From Riptortus pedestris (Eukaryota; Arthropoda; Insecta; Hemiptera; Alydidae): a DNA stretch of 64,000 nt. This document shows, piece after piece, positions 21,695-32,948 of this stretch (the stretch's first letter is position 1; each line of letters begins with the position of its first letter). The stretch is from the NCBI GenBank assembly GCA_019009955.1, contig JADPXZ010000007.1, positions 3,122,501-3,186,500 of the forward strand, given 5' to 3'. The notes beneath the pieces were generated by a model, which saw only the letters and a list, made by a program, of their open reading frames with translations, made no database searches and had not been told where the DNA came from. The position numbers and the translations under genes were made by a program.

Positions 21695-24650
21695 TTAAAC
21701 TAAACAGGACTTTAAGGTTAAGTATCTAAAAAGGATTTTAGGTTATCCACTTAACAAGAACAGTTTAAGTGTCTAACAAGGATTTTAGGTTATCCAACTA
21801 ACAAGGATTTCAGGTTAACTGTCTAACAAGGATTTTAGGTTATGTGTGTAACAAGAAGCTAAGGTTCTGTGCCTCACTACGACCATACCAAGTTACCCAG
21901 CTAACAACGATTTCAGGTTAAGTATCTAACAAGGATTTCAGGTTACGTGTCTAACATGGATTCCAGGTTGTCCGTCTAACCAGGATATCAGGTTAAGTCC
22001 CTAACAAGGATTTTAGATTATGTGTCTAACAAGGATTTCAAGTGCCCATCCAATCAATTCTACAACGATTTTAGGTTAAGTATCTAACAAGGATTTTAGG
22101 TTATGTGTCTAACAAGGATTTTAGGTTATGTGTCTAACAACGATTTCAGGTTAAGTCTCTAACAAGGATTTTAGGTTATGTGTCTAACAACGATTTCAGG
22201 TTAAGTCTCTAACAAGGATTTTAGATTATGTGTCTAACAACGATTTCAGGTTAAGTCTCTAACAAGGATTTTAGGTTATGTGTCTAACAACGATTTCAGG
22301 TTAAGTCTCTAACAAGGATTTTAGATTATGTGTCTAACAACGATTTCAGGTTAAGTCTCTAACAAGGATTTTAGGTTATGTGTCTAACAAAGATTTCAGG
22401 TTAAGTGTCTAACAAGGATTTTAGATTATGTGTCTAACAACGATTTCAGGTTAAGTCTCTAACAAAGATTTTAGGTTATGTGTCTAACAAAGATTTCAGG
22501 TTAAGTCTCTAAACAAGGATTTTTAGATAATGTGTCTAACCAACGATTTCAGGTTTAAGTCTCTAAACAAAGATTTTAGGTTATGTGTCTAACAACGATT
22601 TCAGGTTAAGTCTCTAACAAGGATTTTAGATTATGTGTCTAACAACGATTTCAGGTTAAGTCTCTAACAAAGATTTTAGGTTATGTGTCTAACAACGATT
22701 TCAGGTTAAGTCTCTAACAAGGATTTTAGATTATGTGTCTAACAACGATTTCAGGTTAAGTCTCTAACAAGGATTTTAGGTTATGTGTCTAACAAAGATT
22801 TCAGGTTAAGTGTCTAACAAGGATTTCAAGTGCCCATCCAATCAATTCTACAACGATTTCAGGTTAAGTATCTAACAAGGATTTCAGGTTTTCCTTTTTA
22901 ACTAGTATTTGAGGTTACACATCTCATAAGAATTTCAGGTTGTCCATCTAACTAGGATTTCAGGTTAAATATCTAATAAGGATTTCATGTTTTCCATTTT
23001 AACTAGTATTTGAGGTTAAGCATCTAACCAGGATCTAAAAAGGACTTCAGCTTGTCCATCTAACAAGGATTTGTTGTTATGTATCTAACAAGGATTCCAG
23101 GTTGTCCATCCAACCAATCCAAGAAGGATTTCAGGTTGTCCATCTAACTATTATTTGAAATTAAGTACCTTACAAGTATTTTAGTTTCTATCATCTATCC
23201 AGGATATGGATCTGAGCTTCTAGCAAGGATTTGAGGCACATTTGCCCAACAACTAAGCAAGCTGAATACGAAGTTATAAGTATTCTCCATCGTTTTTAGA
23301 TTGGGTTCCGCTATAGGAATCTAGTATGTCTAACAGTTCTTGGTCGTATTCCAATAGCGCCCTGGATCGGATCGTCTCGCCGTCATTGTCGGAGAGACAA
23401 GGATCAGCACCTTGGCTCAGGAGCAGTCTCACCATGCTCAGCTTCCTGCTGATACCAAGGATTCCAGGTTAAGTGTCTAACAAGGATTTTAGGTTAAGTG
23501 TCTAACAAGGATTCCAGGTTAAGTGTCTAACAAGGATTTTAGGTTAAGTGTCTAACAAGGATTCCAGGTTAAGTGTCTAACAAGGATTTTAGGTTAAGTG
23601 TCTAACAAGGATTCCAGGTTAAGTGTCTAACAAGGATTTTAGGTTAAGTGTCTCACAAGGATTCCAGGTTAAGTGTCTAACAAGGATTTGAGGTTGTCCA
23701 TCTAACCAGGATACCAGGTTAAGTGCCTAACAAGGATTTTAGGTTAAGTGTCTAACAAGGATTTTAGGTTAAGTATCTAACAAGGATTTCAGGTTGTTTA
23801 TCTAACCGGGATTTCAAGTTAAGTGCCTAACAGGTATTTTAGGTTGTCCATCTAACCAGGATTCCAGGTTAAGTGTCTAACAAGGATTTCAGGTTGTCCA
23901 TCTAACCAGGATTCCAGGTTAAGTGCCTAACAAGGATTTTAGGTTGTTTATCTAACCACCATTTGATGTTATGTATCTAACAAGGATTCCAGGTTAAGTC
24001 TAAAATCTAACAAGGATTTCAGATTGTCCATCTAACCAGGATTTCAGGTTTTGCGTCTATCAAGGATTTAAGGTTGTCCAGCTTAACCAGGATTTCAGGT
24101 TATGCATCTATCAAGGGTTTTAAGGTTGTCCAGCTTAACAAGGATTTCAGGTTATGCATCTATCAAGGGTTTTAGGTTGTCCAGCTTAACAAGGATTTCA
24201 GGTTATGCATCTATCAAGGGTTTTAAGGTTGTCCAGCTTAACAAGGATTTCAGGTTATGCATCTATCAAGGATTTTAGGTTGTCCAGCTTAACCAGGATT
24301 TCAGGTTATGCGTCTATCAAGGATTTAAGGTTGTCCAGCTTAACAAGGATTTCAGGTTATGCATCTATCAAGGGTTTTAGGTTGTCCATCTTAACAAGGA
24401 TTTCAGGTTATGCATCTATCAAGGGTTTTAGGTTGTCCAGCTTAACAAGGATTTCAGGTTATGCATCTATCAAGGGTTTTAGGTTGTCCAGCTTAACAAG
24501 GATTTCAGGTTATGCATCTATCAAGGGTTTTAAGGTTGTCCAGCTTAACCAGGATTTGAGGTTAAGTATGTAATAAGGATTTCAGGTTATCCCACCTAAC
24601 AAGAAGTTTATGTTAAGTGTCTAACAAGGATTCTAGGTTGTCGACAACTA
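21695..24650. repeat. 25-bp minisatellite (GGTTAAGTGTCTAACAAGGAT)
   Basis: Over 100 tandem copies of a 25-26-bp unit with variants AGGTTAAGTSTCTAACAAGG, AGGTTATGTGTCTAACAACG and AGGTTGTCCATCTAACCAGG. Higher-order dimers of 50-51 bp occur at 22,080-22,800 and 24,050-24,560; the latter give a repetitive open frame with a 17-residue period. It is interrupted by a terminal-exon copy at 23,274-23,453. Confidence 0.95.
23274..23453 (-). pseudogene. Copy of the ankyrin terminal exon inside the minisatellite
   Basis: 180 nt on the - strand equal the last 59 codons and stop of the exon at 25,204-24,671, from the ISRKLSMVRLLLSQGADP segment to the end. The frame is intact. Several differences from the parent are synonymous, and the few replacements cluster in the last dozen residues (SYSGTQ for SYTGSQ, DGEYL for DGAYL). 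Homology continues into the 3' flank. The upstream edge changes abruptly to minisatellite sequence. Confidence 0.85.
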
Positions 24651-24670
24651 AGCAAGCTTCTACTACTAAA

Positions 24671-25204
24671 TTATAAGTACGCTCCATCGTTTTTAGATTG
24701 TGATCCGGTATAAGAATCTAGTATGTCTAGCAGTTCTTGGTCGTATTCCAATAGCGCCCTGGATCGGATCGTCTCGCCGTCATTGTCGGAGAGGCAAGGA
24801 TCAGCACCCTGGCTCAGGAGCAGTCTCACCATGCTCAGCTTCCTGCTGATCCCTGCGAACCCGAGCGGGGTCAGCCCCAGCTTGTCCCGGCAATTGGGAT
24901 CAGCGCCGTTCCTCAGGAGAGCTTTGGCCTCTTCGGCGTAGCCGCGGTTCGCCGCGACGTGCAGCGGAGTGGCTCCGCTCGAGTCGGGAGAGTTGGGATC
25001 AGCGCCGCTGCTCAGAAGGAGCTGAACCGCTTGCAAATGGCTCCCGAGGACCGCGAAATGCAGCGGGCCGCGATTGGTGATGCCGCATCTGGCTCTATTC
25101 ACGTTGGCGCCTTCCCGGAGGTACACCAGCATCTTGGAAATCTCGCCAGCTTTGCTCGACTCAATAAGCATCGTATCCATTAGATAATCCCCTCGCAGCA
25201 CGAC
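24671..25204 (-). CDS. Ankyrin-repeat protein, terminal exon
   Basis: The acceptor TTATTTCGGTTTTAG leads in phase 0 into 177 codons ending in TAA. Residues 1-30 (VVLRGDYLMDTMLIESSKAG onward) form a capping repeat. Ankyrin repeats follow with GPLHFAVLGSHLQAVQLLLS, ATPLHVAANRGYAEEAKALL and LTPLGFAGISRKLSMVRLLL, each joined by a GADPN-type turn. The tail (ALLEYDQELLDILDSYTGSQ onward) is acidic and non-repeat. A GTG near the start could be mistaken for an initiator, but the splice acceptor shows this is an internal boundary. The - strand exon candidate at 35,711-35,604 is phase-compatible as an upstream exon across a 10-kb repeat-filled intron; this is unproven. The 3' flank meets the 25-bp minisatellite within about 20 bp of the stop. 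Confidence 0.85.
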   Translation of the reverse strand, partial: VVLRGDYLMDTMLIESSKAGEISKMLVYLREGANVNRARCGITNRGPLHFAVLGSHLQAVQLLLSSGADPNSPDSSGATPLHVAANRGYAEEAKALLRNGADPNCRDKLGLTPLGFAGISRKLSMVRLLLSQGADPCLSDNDGETIRSRALLEYDQELLDILDSYTGSQSKNDGAYL

Positions 25205-25224
25205 CTAAAACCGAAATAAAAAAA

Positions 25225-28140
25225 AACTATAAACTTCCCATAAAAGAGAACATTAAATTTTGAACAAGATTGGTTCTATAACATTTTACTCTCCGACTCA
25301 TAATAACGGAGAAATTCGGAATTTCTGATTCGCCCCTCCCACCAAACCCCTACCCTTCCTAATATACCTCCACTAAAGACCTAAAACCACAAAAAAACGC
25401 TAATATCTCGGTTAATATTCAAGATACACAAAAAGTGCAAATAACAACAATTGTAGAGCATCAATAGTTCAACAAGATTGGTTCTATAACATTTTACTCT
25501 CAGGCTCATAATAACGGAGATATTTGGAATCTTAGCTGAAATAAATAGATTAGGTCTGAGATACTAAACTTGTGGAATCACTGAAGAAAAACGCTAATAT
25601 CTCGGTTAATATTTACGATAGAGAAAAAGTGCATATAACAACAATTGTAGAGCATCAATAGTTCAACAAGATTGGTTCTATAACATTTTACTCTCAGGCT
25701 CATAATAACGGAGATATTTGGAATACTAGCTAAAATATATAGATTATTTCTGAGATACTAACCTTGTGCAATAGTTTTTTAAATAAAAACGCTAATATCT
25801 CGGTTAATATTTACGATAGAGAAAAAGTGCATATAACAACAATTGTAGAGCATCAATAGTTCAACAAGATTGGTTCTATAACATTTTACTCTCAGGCTCA
25901 TAATAACGGAGATATTTGGAATTTTAGCTAAAATAAATAGATTAGGTCTGAGATACTAATCTTGTGAAACACTTTATTAAAGAAAAACGCTAATATCTCG
26001 GTTAATATTTACGATAGAGAAAAAGTGCATATAACAACAATTGTAGAGCATCAATAGTTCAACAAGATTGGTTCTATAACATTTTACTCTCAGGCTCATA
26101 ATAACGGAGATATTTGGAATTTTAGCTAAAATAAATAGATTAGGTCTGAGATACTAACCTTGTGCAACACTTTATTAAAGAAAAACGCTAATATCTCGGT
26201 TAATATTTACGATAGAGAAAAAGTGCATATAACAACAATTGTAGAGCATCAATAGTTCAACAAGATTGGTTCTATAACATTTTACTCTCAGGCTCATAAT
26301 AACGGAGGTATTTGGAATTTTAGCTAAAATAATAAATAGATCAGGTCTGAGAGACTTACCTTGTGCAACACTTTATTAAAGAAAAACTCTAATATCTCGG
26401 TTAATATTTACGATAGAGAAAAAGTGCATATAACAACAATTGTAGAGCATCAATAGTTCAACAAGATTGGTTCTATAACATTTTACTCTCAGGCTCATAA
26501 TAACGGAGATATTTGGAATTGCTAAAATAAATAGATTAGATCTGAGATAACCTTGTGCGACACTTTATTAAAGAAAAACGCTAATATCTCGGTTAATATT
26601 TTCGATAGAGAAAAAGTGCATATAACAACAATTGTAGAGCATCAATAGTTCAACAAGATTGGTTCTATAACATTTTACTCTCAGGCTCATAATAACGGAG
26701 ATATTTGGAATGTTAGCTAAAATAAATAGATTAGGTCTGTGAAGCTATCCGTGTGCAACACTTTATTAAAGAAAAGCGCTATTATATATGTTAATATTTA
26801 CGATAGAGAAAAAGTGCATATAACAACAATTGTAGAGCATCAATAGTTCAACAAGATTGGTTCTATAACATTTTACTCTCAGACTCATAATAACGGAGAT
26901 ATTTTGTTATGAATAGCTAAAATAAATAGATTAGGTCTGAGATACTAATCTTGTTTTATTAAAGAAAAACGCTAATATCTCGGTTAATATTTACGATAGA
27001 GAAAAAGTGCATATAACAACAATTGTAGAGCATCAATAGTTCAACAAGATTGGTTCTATAACATTTTACTCTCAGGCTCATAATAACGGAGATATTTGGA
27101 ATTTTAGCTAAAATAAATAGATTAGGTCTGAGATACTAATCTTGTGCAACGCTTTATTAAAGAAAAACGCTAATATCTCGGTTAATATTTACTCTAGAGA
27201 AAAAGTGCATATAACAACAATTGTAGAGCATCAATAGTTCAACAAGATTGGTTCTATAACATTTTACTCTCAGGCTCATAATAACGGAGATATTTGGAAT
27301 TATAGCTAAAATAAATAGATTAGGTCTGAGATACTAACCTTGTGCAAGACTTTATTAAAGAAAAACGCTAATATCTCGGTTAATATTTACTCTAGAGAAA
27401 AAGTGCATATAACAACAATTGTAGAGCATCAATAGTTCAACAAGATTGGTTCTATAACATTTTACTCTCAGGCTCATAATAACGGAGATATTTGGAATTT
27501 TAGCTAAAATAAATAGATTAGGTCTGAGAAAATAACGATGTGCAACGCTTTATTAAAGAAAAACGCTAATATCTCGGTTAATATTTACGATAGAGAAAAA
27601 GTGCATATAACAACAATTGTAGAGCATCAATAGTTCAACAAGATTGGTTCTATAACATTTTACTCTCAGGCTCATAATAACGGAGATATTTGGAATTTTA
27701 GCTAAAATAAATAGATTAGTTCCGAGATACTAACCTTGTTCAACGATTTATTAAAAAAAAAACGCTAATATCTCGGTTAATATTTACGGTAGAGAAAAAG
27801 TGCATATAACAACAATTGTAGAGCATCAATAGTTCAACAAGATTGGTTCTATAACATTTTACTCTCAGGCTCATAATAACGGAGATATTTGGAATTTTAG
27901 CTAAAATAAATTAGGTCTGAGATATTAATCTTGTGCAACACTTTATTAAAGAAAAACGGTAATATCTCGGTTAATATTTACGATAGAGAAAAAGTGCATA
28001 TAACAATATTGTAAGCATACAATGGATATTTGGAATTCTAGCTGATAAAAATAGATTAGGTCTGAGATACTAACCTTGTGCAGACTTTAGGAAAGAAAAA
28101 CGCTAATATCTCGGTTAATATTCTCAGGATAGAGAAATAA
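25225..28140 (-). repeat. Array of about fifteen core units, inverted orientation
   Basis: Units at about 195-200-bp spacing read AACGCTAATATCTCGGTTAA to CATAATAACGGAGATATTTG, with the linker TTTAGCTAAAATAAATAGAT. Copies are highly similar to each other, more so than in other arrays, which suggests recent homogenisation. It fills the presumed intron upstream of the ankyrin terminal exon, starting about 40 bp from its acceptor. Confidence 0.93.
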
Positions 28141-28209
28141 ATAGATATATCTAAACAAATTCCATGATCGTAAGAAAGAAAACAGTGACGGACCCCAGCG
28201 CGAGAGCCG

Positions 28210-28241
28210 AGAGAGACAGATCTCTCTCTCATCTCCTCTCC

Positions 28242-28283
<42 letters not shown>

Positions 28284-28362
28284 TTCTCTCCCCTCCACTC
28301 TCTCTCTCTCTCTCTCTCTCTTCTTCTCTTTCTCTCTCTCTTCTCTCTCTCTCCTTCTTCTC

Positions 28363-28410
<48 letters not shown>

Positions 28411-28441
28411 CTCTCTTCTCTCTCTCTCTCTCTCTATCTTC

Positions 28442-28493
<52 letters not shown>

Positions 28494-28601
28494 TCTCTCT
28501 CTCTCTCCTCTCTCTATATCTCTCTCTTTCTCTCTCCCCCCTCTCTCTTCCTCCCCCCTCTTCTCTCTCTTCTCACACACACACACACCACTCCCCCCCA
28601 C

Positions 28602-28632
<31 letters not shown>

Positions 28633-28858
28633 GACTCCCCCCTCTCTCTCTCACTCCCCACCCCCTATCTCTCTCTCTCTCTCTCTCCCTATCTCTCTCT
28701 CTCTCACTCTCTCTCTCTCGTTTTCTCTCTCTCTCTCTCACACTCACACACACTCACACTCCCCCACTCTCTCTCTCTCTCTCTCTCTCTTTCTCACACA
28801 CACACGCCTACTCCCCCCCTCTCTCTCTCTCTATCTCACTCCCCCCCTCTCTCCCCCC

Positions 28859-28889
<31 letters not shown>

Positions 28890-29417
28890 TCCCCCCCCTC
28901 TCTCCCCCCCCCTCTCTCTCTCTCTATCTCACTCCCCCTCTCTCACCCCTCTCTCTCTCTCTTCTCGATCTCACTCCCACCTCTCTCTTCTCCCCCCCCC
29001 TCTCCGCTCTATCTCACTCCCCCCCCTCTCTCTCTCTCTCTCTCTTCTCACTCCCTCTCTTTCTCTCTCCCCCTCTCTCTCTCTCTATCTCACTCCCCCC
29101 TCTCTCCCCCCCTCTCTCTCTCTCATCTATCTCACTCCCCCCCTCTCTCTCTCCCCCCCTCTCTCTCTCTCTATTCACTCCCCCTCTCTCCCCCCTCTCT
29201 CTCTCTTCGACTCTCTATCTCACTCCCCCCCCTCTCTCTTCCCCCCCCCCTCTCTCTCTCCCCCACCCCCTCTCTCTCTCTCTATCTCACTCCCCCCACT
29301 CTTCTCTCCCCTCTCTCTATCCCCCCCTCTCTATCTCTCTCTATCTCACTCCCCCCCCGCTCACTCTCCCCCCACCCCTCTTCTTTCTCTCTCCCTCTCC
29401 GTTTCTGTCTCTCTGTC

Positions 29418-29493
<76 letters not shown>

Positions 29494-29540
29494 CCTCATC
29501 TCTCTCGCTCTCTCTCTCTCTCTCTTTTCTCTCTCTCTCT

Positions 29541-29602
<62 letters not shown>

Positions 29603-29691
29603 TCCCCCCCTCTCTCTCACTCACACCCCCTATCTCTCACCCCCCCCCTCTCTCTCTCTCTCTCTATCTCACTCCCCCCCTCTCTCTCTCT

Positions 29692-29759
<68 letters not shown>

Positions 29760-29825
29760 TCCCTCCTCTCTCTCTCTCTCTCTCACTCCCCCCCCCCTCT
29801 TCCTCCCTATCTCTCTCCCTCTCCG
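28210..29825. repeat. CT-rich tract with CA runs
   Basis: About 1.6 kb of pyrimidine with CT runs, C-runs and short CACACACA patches (28,575, 28,740, 28,798, 29,588, 29,747). A short unit near CTCTATCTCACTCCCCCC recurs. All open frames are repeat translations. Confidence 0.95.
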
Positions 29826-29829
29826 TTCA

Positions 29830-30119
29830 ACGGAACCTACAATCGGCCACTAACGATTGAACCTAACTTAACAAAACTCTATACGTGAATCAGCATTAAT
29901 TCTTCCACGATTATAAGCTATATTAAATTTTTTAGGTTCGAACGGGAGTGGCGGTTATAACGGAGGCCTGAATAAAAAAATTTGCAATATTTCATTTTCT
30001 ATTTGTTTTTAGACAAACGTGCACATAATAAAAGTTGTCTTTTGTGTTATTAAAAGTAGCTTTTGTTTTAAACATAATATTATTAAATTTAATATCCTAA
30101 TCGCTTGAAATATCATCCA

Positions 30120-30120
<1 letters not shown>
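29830..30120 (-). repeat. Fragment of dispersed element P, inverted
   Basis: Reverse complement of 41,890-42,165, including the GAGGCCTCCGTTATAACCGC and CGTGCACATAATAAAAGTTG regions, with many small differences. It belongs to the (TA)n-associated dispersed family described at 46,880. A TA run follows at 30,121-30,160. Confidence 0.7.
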
Positions 30121-30161
<41 letters not shown>

Positions 30162-30278
30162 CATTAACAAATATTGTCTATTTTATAAGCGAAAAAAAAA
30201 TAAAATACCACACACACACACACATGTACAGTGCTACCAACACTAAAATCGTAAGTATGAAACATGCCAACGCAAACA

Positions 30279-30300
30279 CGCTTAGCTTTGAGGCTAAGCG
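30279..30300. other. 8-bp perfect stem-loop
   Basis: CGCTTAGC and GCTAAGCG pair around a 6-nt loop, in otherwise unannotated sequence (30,220-30,440) with no coding segment. Confidence 0.4.
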
Positions 30301-30479
30301 CTAACATTAATTATTCCACAACCACCCTAAGTACACCATTTCCACCGTCGGCTTAACCGAATCAAAAACCACAATTACCCGCTACGTGCCACAACCAAAG
30401 AAATTGTGCGTTCATGCAAAAATAAAAAAGCCATTCCCATATACACTCAACCGCAAAAAAAGACATTACGATACATATA

Positions 30480-30667
30480 TATATCTCGTATTTTTGACAG
30501 ATGACGACCACGTGGTCACTAACTGTCAAAGAGGAAGTTTCCTCACTCAGTCAACTGATAACACTATCAGTAGATTGATAACGTTATCAAATTCTCTCTC
30601 TCGTATTTTTTGACAGATGACGACCACGTGGTCACTAACTGTCAAAAAGGAAGTTTCCCTACTCAGT

Positions 30668-30670
<3 letters not shown>
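30480..30670. repeat. Two inverted copies of the palindromic module
   Basis: TTTTTGACAGATGACGACCA followed by CGTGGTCACTAACTGTCAAA, then CTGATAACACTATCAG and TTGATAACGTTATCAA: the module of 14.1-16.5 kb in reverse orientation, one full and one partial copy. The second breaks into a (TA)n run. Confidence 0.9.

Positions 30671-30729
<59 letters not shown>
30671..30729. repeat. (TA)n microsatellite
   Basis: Pure TA run that directly flanks the TIR element at 30,731. Confidence 0.95.
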
Positions 30730-30730
<1 letters not shown>

Positions 30731-30733
<3 letters not shown>

Positions 30734-31347
30734 CAACCGCAAAAAAAAAACCGGACACTTAGATTTAGTCTTATAATTTTGTTAAATACTTAATATATAT
30801 GTATATTAATCTTTTTAATTAAAATAATTGGTTAATCTATAGGTTATTTAAACAAAATCTGCCAAAAGTGAATAATTTTTATTGATTATTTACACAAAAT
30901 AAAAAAAATACAAAATAAAAGAAAAGATAAATTAACACATTTAAAAAAAAAAAATTATTCTTCATTTTTATTAGAGTGAATGGTAGACTTGGCTAGCCGA
31001 AGCGTTTCGGGAATGTAACGTAAGCTGCGGCCTTCCATCTAAGTTTGAAAGAGCCATTATTCTGGACCGAAATAAAAATAAAACATTAATCAAAGAAAAT
31101 GCTCGGTTAATAATTAAAGATGTTTAAATGTGCGACAAAACTACTTACAGTTTAGAATAGATCAACTTGACGACAAATAAATCTAATCTGAGTTTTATCT
31201 AATTGTTTACTAATCCTGAAGGGATTAGTTCAATGGACTTAGACTCTAAATTCTCTGTAATAACTAGAATAGCCACATAAAGAAAATTGATGAAAATTAG
31301 CTTTTAATACGACAAATATGAAGTGGCCGGTTTTTTTTTGCGGTTGA

Positions 31348-31349
<2 letters not shown>
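30731..31349. mobile_element. Non-autonomous DNA transposon with 30-bp TIRs in (TA)n
   Basis: The left end ACTCAACCGCAAAAAAAAAA plus CCGGACACTT matches the reverse complement of the right end (AAGTGGCCGG, T-run, GCGGTTGAGT) with one substitution and one length change. Both sides are TA microsatellite, as expected for insertion at TA, which is the target of Tc1/mariner-type elements; that class is an inference. No transposase frame. A lone end-like sequence (CACTCAACCGCAAAAAAAGA) also occurs at about 30,446. The interior holds an exon-like segment on the - strand. Confidence 0.75.
30971..31061 (-). other. Possible exon inside the TIR element
   Basis: An acceptor (TTTATTTCGGTCCAG) precedes a 29-codon open frame beginning IMALSNLDGRPQLTLHSRNA and ending in TAA. 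A GTAAGT donor sits upstream on the same strand near 31,145. It is short and has no recognised homologue, so chance is possible. Confidence 0.25.
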
Positions 31350-31399
<50 letters not shown>

Positions 31400-31658
31400 T
31401 TTAATTTATTTATTTTCTTTTTGGAGTAAGCCTACGAGAAGGTGGTTTATCGAAAACTGAAAAATGCAAATATCTCGGCTAATATTCAAGATAGAGAATA
31501 AATGTATATAACAATATTTATAGGAAATTTAATTTGCAATAAGATTGGTTATGTACAATTTTACTCTCAGACTCATAATAACGGAGATATTTCAAAATTT
31601 TGAAATAACCCCCCTCACATCCCCTCTCCGAACTTCTTACTGACAGTGTATGTATATA

Positions 31659-31717
<59 letters not shown>

Positions 31718-31720
31718 TTG
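31350..31720 (-). repeat. TA runs around one inverted core unit
   Basis: TA microsatellites at about 31,349-31,395 and 31,671-31,714 flank a - orientation core unit (31,465-31,592) that starts AAATATCTCGGCTAATATTC. Confidence 0.85.
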
Positions 31721-31789
31721 AATGCTTATTCGTCATTGTCGTCTCCTGGTTAAATTGAAAACGGCTGAGTAAATATTAATTTGAAGGGT

Positions 31790-32415
31790 AATAGTTATTT
31801 ATTATCCAAGTGACGAAAGTAGATCATTTTCCAACTCTAGTGAAACGTTTAGCCACACGAGCGAAGCGAGTCTGGTAATTTGACGAGAGTTGTAAATTCT
31901 ACTTTGGTCACGAGTGTAATATTAAATTTTTTCTGTAATCGTGTAATACATGATCAGATCTAAGCAGAATATGAACAAAATTAGGATGTTGTCAAGATTA
32001 TGGTATGTTCTTGGTAGGTTATAAGCATCGTTGTTGGCAGGTTATAAGCATAGTTATAAAACAACTAGTGATGATTGTCAAGTAGTCCAGTTATAAACAA
32101 GTGCACGTTATAAACAAGGAAGCTAATTATTATTATATTTAAATTTTAAAATATATCGATTATTTCCACCAATAATTCATTCACATTTCAATTTATTTTG
32201 TTAAAATAAATTCTTACAATGTTAAGAAACATTTAAAAGCATTTAATTTCCGACTTCAAATTATTTTTTAAATTTTATACTTATTACTAATTAAGAAGGC
32301 AATTCACTTTCTTCACTTGTGAACAAAGTGATTACTTTCTTCACTCTATTGCAAAATGTTTCACTTTCTTCACTCATTTCAGTTTAGTAATGTTACCATT
32401 ATTCAACGATTACAG
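31790..32415 (+). mobile_element. Non-autonomous TIR element, copy 2
   Basis: Same family as 12,560 and 36,334: AATAGTTATTTATTATCCAA end, the ACACGAGCGAAGCGAGTCTG region, and long colinear similarity through GGATGTTGTCAAGATTATGG to the AGAAGGCAATTCACTTTCTT region. The far terminal repeat is rearranged into TTCACTTTCTTCACT repeats. No coding frame. Confidence 0.75.
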
Positions 32416-32628
32416 AAAAAAGAAATTTTTTGGATATGAATTTCAAATGTTATTTTTAAATAAAACTCCGGGTTTTATTAATAAAATTATATTTTATTTT
32501 TATAAATTGTCAATATGTACAAAATTTGTTTTTTTTTGGGAGGGGGGAGGGGGTGGTTTTTTTTTTTTTTTTTGGTTGGTGAAGGAATTTAATTATAAAA
32601 GAAGCTGAAATTGTATGACTGTCTGCAG

Positions 32629-32767
32629 TTTACCGTTTGGTGAGGGATGGAGCCGCCTCCTCTGAAGCCCCGCCCACATCTGGAGAAGTGGCCACGCCCC
32701 CTTCCGGCCATCAGGTGCCCGCTGGGGAAGGGACGTCCTCTGTCCGATTCGGAAGGCTGTGGGAAGG
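32629..32767. other. GC-rich exon candidate, strand uncertain
   Basis: A GC-rich island in AT-rich DNA with splice-like sites on both strands. On +: acceptor GTCTGCAG at 32,628, an open frame with YRLVRDGAASSEAPPTSGEV, and a weak donor CAG|GTGCCC at 32,715. On -: a strong acceptor (TTCCTTCCCACAG), an open Gly/Arg-rich frame (GRGRGHFSRCGRGFRGGG), and a donor ACG|GTAAAC. Only one strand can be right, and neither product is recognised. TA and CT microsatellites follow at once on the right. Confidence 0.35.
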
Positions 32768-32814
32768 AATATATATATATATGTATTATTGTGTTGTTTG
32801 TGAAATTATGTGCG

Positions 32815-32847
<33 letters not shown>

Positions 32848-32899
32848 TCCCCTCTCTCATCTCTCTCTCTCCCCCCTTAATCTCTCTCTCTCTTGTTCT

Positions 32900-32948
<49 letters not shown>

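Noticed and set aside
21695..24650. Telomeric repeat because of GGTTA-type units
   Set aside because: The unit is a 25-26-bp minisatellite with higher-order dimers, not a 5-7-bp telomere repeat, and it is interstitial.
24671..25201. GTG at 25,201 as a start codon of a complete gene
   Set aside because: A nuclear animal gene would not be expected to start there; an acceptor three bases upstream and the in-phase continuation show an internal exon boundary.
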